From Symsagittifera roscoffensis (Eukaryota > Xenacoelomorpha > Acoela > Convolutidae): a DNA stretch of 64,000 nt. The notes below the pieces were generated by a model. That model made no database searches. It saw only the letters and a list, made by a program, of their open reading frames with translations, and was not told the DNA's origin. The translations under genes were made by a program, and so were the position numbers. Where the stretch lies: the NCBI RefSeq assembly GCF_963678635.1, contig NC_087062.1, positions 61,919,584 to 61,983,583 on the forward strand, in the 5' to 3' direction. Shown here piece after piece: positions 47,762 to 57,400 of this stretch. Within the stretch, counting starts at the first letter, position 1; the number at the start of each line of letters is the position of its first letter.

Positions 47762-50700
47762 TTATCGCCGTGTGATCGTCCCCGATGACTGGGCTGAACT
47801 TGAGTTGTCTAGCAAGAGTACCTCATCCAACACAATCAAGACGTCGGCTAGTCCGTAAAAGCCCCTCAGCGCATGAGATATGTCAGCCCATGCCGCTGGT
47901 AATTCTGATTTGTAAAGTCTCAAGTTCACTGGCTCCAGCTCTCGATTGGGGGCTGCCATCAGAATCCGCCATTCACTCCCTTCTGCTATCAAGATCAAGA
48001 CCGCGTACACGAATTGTAGGGCGGGTGGCATGCTTGCGTATCCTGGGGATGTGGTAAACACCACCTTTGTCTTGGACCCAAATCTTGAGGCTACGTTCTC
48101 TTGTACCTCATTCATCGCCGCAAATAACGCCTGAATGGCCTCCCATATCTTCCTTGATGTCGGAACCTCCTTGCCCTTCAGTTGCTCAAGAAGTCCCATC
48201 GCATGCAGGTGGTCATTCATTCCTGCAAACAATAGCAGCTCAGGTTCACAGGGCATCTCCGACTTTATTGCCACCACTAGGGTCAACATCTGGTTCAATT
48301 CGGCTCCTGGCAAAGAGTATACCAGAGTCTCCGGCCAGAACAACTTGGGAGACGTTCCTTCGAAGTCCGATCCCGCCACAATGACTACTCTTGCAGCAGC
48401 TGGATCTGCTCTATCATAAACTGCCAGAGTCTTGGCCAATTGGGTGCCGCCACAGGGCTTCCCGTACCTGGGATCCTCTGCCAACTTGGGACCTTCGTAA
48501 GCAGCGTCAGGCAACTCCATTCCCCCCGGATTGAGTAGCTTGTCTACCACTTTTAATTGCGCCGGGGTTGCCAACTTGATCCTGGCGATGCCAGTTCGGT
48601 GCTTGGGAGGTTCTACTATAAGTCCAGGACTCCCTAGCAGCTTGAGAGGCCTATAGTTAATGGGTCCCATGATCGCTTTTGTGGGAATTCCAGTCAGGTC
48701 TGTAGTCTCCATTAACCTCGCTCTCGAGAAATGCGCCTCGTGTGCTTTCAACCAGTCTACGCAATGATGTCTATTCAAGTCCTCATGCGACACTCGTTCG
48801 ATCCCCAGGGTTTCCGCCAACTCTCGTCTGCATTCCAAGGTCTCTAGATCCAGTTCCTTCACCTTCTCATGATATCTCAAGCGGGTAGTCTCCATAGACT
48901 TCTTTTCTCTCCTGCCATCTGCCACCACCACGGAGGACATCGCCGAGCCCGGAGGTGTTGATGACTCTACCTCCTCCGACTCCATTGGTGTGGCACTCTG
49001 CAATCGGGTCTGATTGCTCCTTGAACTGTCTCTAGTATCAACTCTCGCTCCCAAGCGACCAGCCAAGGCCCTCGAGGCAAGGAATGGTGGGTTGGGAGGT
49101 GGTCCTAAAGTGAATTGGGCTGTCTCCAGCAGGTCCGCTTCTAGCGTGTTTATATGTTCCTGGAAGACGTCGTTCAGCCACTCCGCTCCCCTTGGCCTAT
49201 CGAAATGGATTCCATCTTTCGAGGTGTCTTCAGGGAATCCCTTGTTCTCCATGCGTTCAGCTATGTCCAGCAGCCTGAGAGGAAGCACACTCTTCCGGTG
49301 TATGTCTCGGATCATCTTGTTCAGGCTCCGCACCTTCTGGTTCATCTCTAGGGCGTGCTGATCAAACATCATGTTGTAGGGGACCGTGCATACCGTCAGC
49401 AGGATGGGGTCCATCTGGATCCTCAGTTCCTCAAGAAGGCAGCTCATCTTGTCGCACAGCCTCGCTACTTTCCTCGCTTCTCCCCTTGACACGTCGTTGG
49501 TCCCAACCATCAGGGTCACTGTGTAAACTTTGGTCATCCCTAGCATGTCCAGGGTTGCCAACATCTGTGGCGTGGCAGCTCCAGCGAAAATCAAGACTCC
49601 TGTCTGCCAATGGGACCGTATCTGGGTCAACACCCGCACCAGGCTATCCCCTATAATTAGGTGAACTGCACCCTCTGGCACACGAGGTGGCGCTAGATAC
49701 TCCACCCAGGCTGCGTCATGGAAGCAGTCCCTCCTGGCTCCCTGTTCCGCACTCCAGTCCAGCCGATTGTGCCTGCGGTAGTTCCCTTCTGTATTCTTCT
49801 TATAGCTTGCGATCACGACATTCCTGACCGGCTGTTCCCTCCAAGTAGGGGGAAGCTCTGGCCTCGTCGATCTTTCACGACTCTGCTGCTGCAATTTCTC
49901 GCCTAGCTCCTTCAGGCGCGATGAGGCGCCACTCACCTGACTGCCACTCGAGGTCGAGGTTGGGGTATATCCTGGTAACACCACATCCATCAGAGGACGT
50001 ACAGGTTGTGTCTCTAGGTTGCACAAGGAAGGCGTCACGTCATTCGGTATCCAGACCTCTAACCCTTCGCTCATATGTTCTCTGGCCTCGCGGTCAAGGT
50101 TGAACCGTCCTCTAGCCCTGGGAGCTTCATCCACCTCCATGCGCGACTCTGGCCTCGAGCTGGTCACCACTCGTTCGTTTGACCTGGCTCCCTTCTGTGC
50201 GTCAAGCTCGCGTTGTCGCTGTTCTATCCTTTCCAACTCCGACTTCAGTTGATCACGATTTGCGACGTTCTCCCGCACCCTCAGCTCCTGCTGATGTTCA
50301 GCCCTTAGCATCTCAAGTAATTTCGACGTCTGATCTCGCTCGTCGACTGCCTGGTCTCTCTCCAGCTGAAGCTTCTCCCTGTCCAGCTTCGCCTGATCCC
50401 GATCGAGGTTCGCTTTATTCCTTTCCTTCAGCGCCTTCTCGAGCTCTTTCTTTAGAACCCCCAGATCCGGATATGCCTCTGTCGTCTGTTGCGCTCGCGA
50501 CATCGACGGCACCTTACTCGAGCTCTGGCCTGTGGATCTTGCTGTTGGTCTCGTCGGTAGCGGAAATTCTCCTGCGCCGTGTTCGGTGTTGTTACTCAGG
50601 CCAGGATTTCTTGCCAAGTCAAAGCCCCTTACTCCTCCATCCGCATTCCAAGATAACCATCTGGTCTGTTCTCGATTTGATATGCCCTCGGTGGTGTAGC

Positions 50701-50893
50701 CGACCATCAAGACAGCCTCCGTCGCAGACTCCCTGCACTCACCCTGGTCCTCCAACTGGAGGATCGCATTCAGCATCACCGACATTCTCTCGTCTATCTG
50801 GGTGTAGTCCAGGTCCCTCAAGCGTCTGTACAGCTCGTCAAGAGTGGGCTTCTGCAGAGCCGCGGGCACGGAGTTCCAGAATCGGTCTGCCAT
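47762..50893 (-). CDS. ORF3 of the giant element, SGNH/GDSL hydrolase-containing protein
   Basis: 1043 residues; the start ATG at 50893 (MADRFWNS) also has a counterpart in the old copy. Residues about 145-240 are a charged coiled coil. Residues about 405-585 carry a complete SGNH signature: GDS (Ser417), Gly438, GTND (Asn466) and DGIH (Asp560, His563). SGNH enzymes are esterases or lipases. Residues about 830-905 repeat the layout in degenerate form (IVAGSDFEG, LPGAELNQM, FAGMNDHL) with no Asp-x-x-His, suggesting a second, probably inactive SGNH-like fold. The end (residues about 945-1028) has the strings SPGYASMPPALQFVYAVL and AWADISHALRGF. The stop follows a frame-changing deletion near 47815; the old copy reads on into ORF4. 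ORF3 starts 543 bp after pol. Confidence 0.85.
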   Translation of the reverse strand: MADRFWNSVPAALQKPTLDELYRRLRDLDYTQIDERMSVMLNAILQLEDQGECRESATEAVLMVGYTTEGISNREQTRWLSWNADGGVRGFDLARNPGLSNNTEHGAGEFPLPTRPTARSTGQSSSKVPSMSRAQQTTEAYPDLGVLKKELEKALKERNKANLDRDQAKLDREKLQLERDQAVDERDQTSKLLEMLRAEHQQELRVRENVANRDQLKSELERIEQRQRELDAQKGARSNERVVTSSRPESRMEVDEAPRARGRFNLDREAREHMSEGLEVWIPNDVTPSLCNLETQPVRPLMDVVLPGYTPTSTSSGSQVSGASSRLKELGEKLQQQSRERSTRPELPPTWREQPVRNVVIASYKKNTEGNYRRHNRLDWSAEQGARRDCFHDAAWVEYLAPPRVPEGAVHLIIGDSLVRVLTQIRSHWQTGVLIFAGAATPQMLATLDMLGMTKVYTVTLMVGTNDVSRGEARKVARLCDKMSCLLEELRIQMDPILLTVCTVPYNMMFDQHALEMNQKVRSLNKMIRDIHRKSVLPLRLLDIAERMENKGFPEDTSKDGIHFDRPRGAEWLNDVFQEHINTLEADLLETAQFTLGPPPNPPFLASRALAGRLGARVDTRDSSRSNQTRLQSATPMESEEVESSTPPGSAMSSVVVADGRREKKSMETTRLRYHEKVKELDLETLECRRELAETLGIERVSHEDLNRHHCVDWLKAHEAHFSRARLMETTDLTGIPTKAIMGPINYRPLKLLGSPGLIVEPPKHRTGIARIKLATPAQLKVVDKLLNPGGMELPDAAYEGPKLAEDPRYGKPCGGTQLAKTLAVYDRADPAAARVVIVAGSDFEGTSPKLFWPETLVYSLPGAELNQMLTLVVAIKSEMPCEPELLLFAGMNDHLHAMGLLEQLKGKEVPTSRKIWEAIQALFAAMNEVQENVASRFGSKTKVVFTTSPGYASMPPALQFVYAVLILIAEGSEWRILMAAPNRELEPVNLRLYKSELPAAWADISHALRGFYGLADVLIVLDEVLLLDNSSSAQSSGTITRR
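47811..47821 (-). other. Probable frame-breaking deletion at the ORF3/ORF4 junction
   Basis: After the codons for DEVL, the old copy (about 27009-27060) has roughly 19 extra bases before the segment LAKQVKL. The long element goes straight to LARQLKF, but in the other frame. Removing about 19 bases changes the frame, so ORF3 ends 17 codons later and ORF4 starts in the frame that used to be continuous. Confidence 0.7.
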
Positions 50894-50930
50894 TCTTTAT
50901 AACTTCGGGATGTGTGGAGATAGATGTTAA

Positions 50931-51030
50931 CCAGCTCAAGAATTACCTTACCAACTCAAGAATTACCTTACCAACTCAAGAATTACCTTACCAACTCAAG
51001 AATTACCTAATTCAAGAATTCTCTAGGAAT
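50931..51030. repeat. 20-bp tandem repeat between pol and ORF3
   Basis: The unit ACCAACTCAAGAATTACCTT occurs about four times head to tail, followed by a partial unit (ATTCAAGAATTCTC). It lies in the spacer immediately upstream of the ORF3 start codon (on the minus strand). Role unknown. Confidence 0.9.
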
Positions 51031-51436
51031 TTTCTCTTGCAAGCACTTGCTGTAGATCCGGATTATCGCGTGTCTAATCACGATTCTCTTCTTCTGTTTC
51101 TCGCTTGAGTGTAGTTGGATATTCAACTTTGTTTTTCAAACTTGATCTGAAAACATAAAGCTCATTAAAACTTAGTATGTCACGTTCCTGACCTAGAGAC
51201 CCCCCTTTTACCCATATGATTAAAATCCTATCATTCACATATCACTTAAAACAATTCGATTGGATTTCCCTTAAGAACATGCAGATTCATTTTATGTTTT
51301 AGCACCATCAATTCTTTCTTTTAAAATTCAATTGTCATGCCAATCACATCTTAAGATCCCTTTACCTGCGCCGCACCCCAGTACCTAACTCAAGACTCCT
51401 CCCTCACACCCGACTCGATACCTCCATGTACCCGAC
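51031..51436. other. Pol-ORF3 spacer
   Basis: Non-coding stretch between the pol stop and the 20-bp repeats. It would have to hold any splice acceptor, promoter or re-initiation signal for ORF3. No convincing acceptor could be singled out by eye. Confidence 0.4.
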
Positions 51437-54400
51437 TCAGGCGATGCTCAAGTAGTACTTCTTGTGAAGATGCACCCTTATCTCGGTTTCTGCAAAGACC
51501 ACATGTAGGATAGCATACAATTCCCTCGAGCTCAGTTTGCCCCTGTTTGGGTCGTACACCGGCATCGAGACCTCCACTATTCCTCTTTCAATCATGAAGT
51601 CACGTAGTCTTGTCAGTGCCAATATCACGTGTTCGGGATCAATTGTGTTTCTGTCGTTGACTCTCGTTACTAGGAAGCAGAGGTATTTGCCCGGGACCTG
51701 TGCCACTGACGGTGGAAGCGCTGCCATGCCTCCCAGTCCTGGCCTCTGTCTAAACAGAAACTCTACGTTCTGGTACTCTCTTTTGAAGTCAGCCTCCAAT
51801 CTTGATTTGAAACTCATGTCCGCCGTGATGCAGATCGCGCTGGTCCTGTTTGACAGGATGAAGTCGCTATCCGTTATCATGATGTTCTCTGAGTATTCAT
51901 TGGGTATTTCGAATTTCGTTTTGAAATTCCTTCCTATGGTAGGCTCTGGTTCTTCTTCCTCCAGTTCCAATCCGCTTGTTTCCCTCACTTCCTTGAGCTT
52001 CTTTATCATCAAATTTTCGGTGTGGGTAAGTCCTACCCCCACTCCCCGGACAAAAATATTTATCGACGTCCCCGTCGATGTAGTCGGGTCTGAATTGTCC
52101 TTAGGGATGTCCAGTGGCCTGTCTGTTGCTGTCCATCCGAAAAGAGGGTCCTCTGTCTTCATGTAATTTGCTGCTGATACATCGATTTGCTGAATGCTTT
52201 GTCCTTCGCGGCTCTCGTCCTTGACATCACGCATCCACTCTAGAATCCTCAAGTTCGTGTTCTCCCTCCTTTCTATCTCACTCTGTTCGAGATCCGTCTC
52301 CAATTCTGGCGTCGAGTAATCATCCTGCGGATAATGTCCACCATCGTCAATGACCTGCCATTCCTCTCCGGCTTCCAGTTCGCCTGCGCTTAGTAGTTCA
52401 TCGCCCAACTTGTCTGGCTGTATCTTATCGATCAAGAAGTCATCCCCGTACCTATTGTACCTCATACCTGTTCGTTTACGATTGCCAGTCCTGGTTTCCG
52501 GTGGTGTTGGTCGATCCGGCTCCATCCACTTCGGTACCTCGTTTTGCTCTGGGTCGTTCCAGTCTTCTTCTACAAATGAACCTGCATCCGACTCCACTTC
52601 TATCTTTTCGTTGTCGTCCAAACTCAAGTTCTCATTACCATCATTTTTCTCTCTAGTGCCTTTCTCATTCACTTCGCACGCTGGTTCCACCACCAGGTAC
52701 TCAAGACCTTCCATGTCTTTTGGTAGGCACCAGTCCTCCGGGGACGGGACATGAGGCTTCAGATTTTCGTAATGTGCTGCTCGCCCTGTACTCAAGCGAT
52801 AGAACCTTCCTTGTTGATGTACTTCCGTAATCATGAACGGTCCTCTCCATTTCTTGAGTAGTTTCTTTGTTCCCTTGGGCGGTATGACATTTTGGAAAAC
52901 CCACACGTATTGGCCCACTTCGTATGGCCTTGCTCTTAGTATCTTTTCGTCATATTTCTTGCGTTGCCTCATTTGCGCTTGCGCCGTGTTTCTCCGACAT
53001 AGCTCGTTTAGCTCTTGTTGTCTTTTGATCGCTTCCTTCACGTATGCTTGAGGTGACGTCCTCTTCCCCTCGTACTCCGGGTAGAAGAATGTTAGAGGCA
53101 TTGCCCTTTCCCTGCCTGTCAACATCATGAAAGGACTGATACCCGTCGTTGAGTGCTGAGTACTATTATAGGCTCCTACTACTTGTGGCAGGTATTTGTC
53201 CCAGTCCGTCATGTATCTCGAGCAGTACACCCTGAGCATGTTGACCAGTGTCCTGTTCTGTCTCTCTACCAACCCATTGGTCTGTGGATGATAGGTCGTC
53301 GAGTGTGCTTGAGCAATGTGTGATCTCTTCATCAATTCTTTTGTCAAGTCCCCCACAAAAGCCTTGCCGTTGTCTGACTGGAAAGTCATTGGACAACCAT
53401 ATCGCGATATCCAATGCGTTATCAGGTGATCACATGTCTCCTCTGCTGAGGCTGTCTGGCACGGAACCGCTTCCGCCAACTTGGTGAAGTGATCTATTAT
53501 AACTAGTATTTGGTTATAACCCGACTCCGTCATGCAGATTTTCTGATGGTCTATCTGCACCACTTCATTGAATTCCGAACTCTCGACAGACTTGAGGGGA
53601 AACTTCATCTTCCTTGGGTCTTTTACTTGAAGGCATGCTAGGCAGGCATTCACCCACCTCTCGCAAGCTTTTCTCATTCCCGGCCAGTCAAACCTGTGAA
53701 GTATCCTTTGTTGTACTTTATCTATCCCCTGGTGGCCCATCTGGTCGTGTGATCTGAAAAGCACCTCCGTTTGGTACAATTGTGGTAGTATGATGAGGTT
53801 GTGTTTGTGTAATATTTTTTCCTCATCTCTTCTCTTGCACGCTACCACCCCTTCAGCTGTGTGATAAAGTAAATCTCTCTTTTCTTTGTAGAACTGGCTC
53901 AAGATCTTGTAGCTGTCTTCCTCAAGTTCCCCCTTCTCCTTGACTCCCGAATGGATCCATTTGGAGAGGTTACTTGTCATTTTGTCATTCTTCTGGGCCC
54001 TTATTAGGTCAGACAGCCTGTATCTCGCCTTAACGTGCTCCTTTAGCGCCATGATCTGTCCATTCATTTCACCAGGGTTGTGGATGTCATCGCTCAGCTT
54101 CACACATATCATCCTTTTCACGATTTTCATGTCGTCTTCTGGTACCAGATTCGTTCTGACGTTTGAGTTGCACGATAGTTCCCTTAGTGGTTTTCTTGAA
54201 ACTGCTATTTTCTCGAGCTCTTCTCCACCTCGTACCTCTTGTATTTCCAGATTGTACGTCCCTGAAGATGGATCTGTCTGTAATTCCCTGTCGTGCTGTC
54301 TCATCTTCTCTTCCGCCAGTATCATGCATAGACTGTCTTGATCCTCACTGCTCTCATCCGAATCTTCATCCCATTCTTTACGCTCCCCGGACAATTTTCC

Positions 54401-57400
54401 TTCTCCGGTTCCGTCTTCTTCCATGAATCTGTACCACTCCCCGGACTCTTGATCTAGTCCCAGGTGTTCAATTTCTTCTCTGAATGTCACTTTCTTATCC
54501 CTGACTTTTGTTTGCTCCAGAATTTTCTCGGGGATTTTCTCAACTAGTGATCGCACAACTTCCTTGCTATCAGTGGTGCTTTCTTTTGAGATGTCAGTAT
54601 TGTTCACTGTTTTTTCTCTCCGAAGTATGGTTAGTTCCGGTGCCTCCTGACCTTTCCCTTGGATCACGGGCTTATCATCTGATAGTTTCTCAAGCAACCC
54701 CATTAAGTCTTCATCTATTCGGACCGTTCCCTCCTCTACCTGGGGGAGATCATAACCTTTTGCCTTGAGTGTCTCCCTCACGATTTTGGACTTGAGCATG
54801 ATTCCTATCGGAATCCCACTGCTTTTCTTCAAGATGGTCTTTTCAAGAGTTTCTTTCGGCAATTCGGGATGACCTTCAATCGGTTTGCCTGATTTGTCCA
54901 GCCATCTCGTGAGTGGAAGACTGTCGTACGTTTCTTTGTCCATGAAGGAGAAGCCATCTTTGATCTCAGGTCTGTCCGCCTCTCTTTGTTCTTGCCTCTC
55001 GTAGAACTCCGTCTTCTTACTCAAGCTGTCAGCATTTTGATGTTTATCTCGTGTTCTGTGCTCAATTATCATGTTGTATCCATCCAAGCGAACTATCCAC
55101 CTCCCAATATAGCTCTGGTCCATTGAGTACGTTTTCAGCCAGCTTAGTGCTCGGTTGTCGACTCGCAGCTTGAAGGGCTCACTGCCTAGGTATGCTCTGT
55201 ATTTTTCGACAAAGGTGACCACCGCAAACATCTCTGCTTTCGGTGCTCCGTACTTCATTTCTGTGTCACTTAGGACCTTGCTCCCGTATGCTATTGGTCT
55301 CAAGACTGTCTTCCCATTCCATTCTTGTTCTTGATGGAGAATCCCAGAAATAGCGACTACTGACGCGTCCGTGTCTAGCACGTACATCCCCTTCTCTGTC
55401 GGCATACCCAGTACTGGTGCCTCACACAGCTCTTTCTTTATCCTCTGGAATGACTCTTCTGCCGCGTTGTTCCACGTGAACTTCTTGCCCTTATGTCTCA
55501 TTAGTTGTTGCATCGGGTATACCTTGTCCGCATAGCCCTTGATGAATTCTCTATAATAGTTGGCGAAACCCAGGAAGCTCATCAGCTGGTGCTCCGTCTT
55601 CGGTGATTTCCAGGTTAGGACTGCTTCCACGGCGTCCGGATCAGGTCTGATACCGTGCTTATCTACCATCCTGCCCAAGTATTTAATCGAGTCCTTGAGT
55701 ATCTCGCACTTTGATGGTTTACACTTCAGCCCCGATCTTTTCATGCACGCGAACACCTCGTCAAGCCTCTCGATGTGGTCTTCTAGTGTCGGCGTTGCTA
55801 TTACCACGTCGTCCACGTAGCACATTACCAGGTTGCCGTACTTCTTCGTCACGCCTATCAACGCGTGTGCCATCAGCCGCTGAAACGTGGCTGTTGCATT
55901 GCAGAGTCCAAACGGCATCCGTTTCCATTGAAACAGACCCAACTCGCAGGCGAACCCTGTCTTGTCCCTGTCTTGCTTCCTTAATGGTACCTGCCAAAAG
56001 GCCGAGCCTAAATCAAGAGTCGTAAAAAATTTCGCATCACCTAACTTCGAGAGGCTCTCATCAATTCTAGGTATGGGATAGGCATCCTTCACCGTGACGG
56101 AGTTCAGGTATCGAAAGTCACAACAAAACCTTAACTGGTCGCCTTTCTTTTTGGCCATCACTACTCCACACGCCCACGGTGACTTGGATGGTTCTATCAT
56201 GTCATACTCTAGTAACGTTTCGATTTCTTTTCTACACGCGTCCGATTTGTGTGGGGTCATGCGCCTCGCCCCCTCCCTGTGTGGCACCGCGTTTTCCTCA
56301 AGTTCTATTTCATGTTCAACAAAATTACAACACCCGATATCCGCCTTATGCCTTGAAAAAACCTCCTCGTTCCGCTCTAGTACGTCCTTGATAGCTTCGA
56401 GCTGTTCATCTTTCAGTTTGCCCCTTAAATGTTCAATCTCCGGCAGAACCGGTTTATCAGTTTGCATTTCATCTAGCGTGGGTCGCTCTGGAAAGTTCGA
56501 ACAGCTCGAAAGCCCATCGTCCGTTTCTGACTTAAGTGATTTGATAAGACCTGAAGAATCTTTTATTCTCTGCAATCGTCTCAAGATACAAATTTTGTCC
56601 CTGTGGTTGGGACAATCAACAACTTCATTTTGTTTTGAGTTTTCAATTGTTTCATATCGAGTTTTAACCGGTAAAGCATATCCCAGCTTCCTGCCTCTCT
56701 GTATCGTGATCGGTATATCAAGGGTATTCAACAAGACACTGACGCAGAGGCCGCTCTTCGTTATCGAAAATGATCTTCCTAAAACAGCAGCGCTTTGACT
56801 ATTAGGATTTGGAACTATACACACTTGCTTGTTGTCACTTAGTTCATTATAATTTTTCATCCTCAAGCTTACGATTGCCGCTTCATTAGCTTTTAACCTC
56901 ACTCTCCTACTCAAGAATACCGGTGCTTTGTTCTCATTTGCCATTATTAAAATTACCGGTTTGATTGCGTACCTCCTATCCGGGTTCCGTATCCTGAACA
57001 TTGCATTATTTAGATCTATCGTTACGTCGAAATTCCTGATGAAGTCTCTGCCCAAAATGAATTGGTCAGATTCATCTAGGTTTTCTACCACGATGAAGCT
57101 CATCCACAGGTTACGTTCCCCCAAATTGAGGGCCATTATCGGCGTCCTGCCCAACACCCGAAGGGCCCCTTTGTTTGCAGCTGACAGCCGTATTCTCGAG
57201 TCTATCAAGTCACCTTTGTCAAAGCCCATCTTTTCCCATGTTTCGATTGGTATGACGCTCAAGACTGCTCCCGTGTCAAGTAATCCACGTAACTGAGTCT
57301 TTTTGCCATTTATGTCTAGCACGTGCCCTGTCACGTCTGCTTCCGTCCCGATGTGCATTGCATCTTCTTCAAGCATAGCACAGTGTCCAATCGATCTTAC

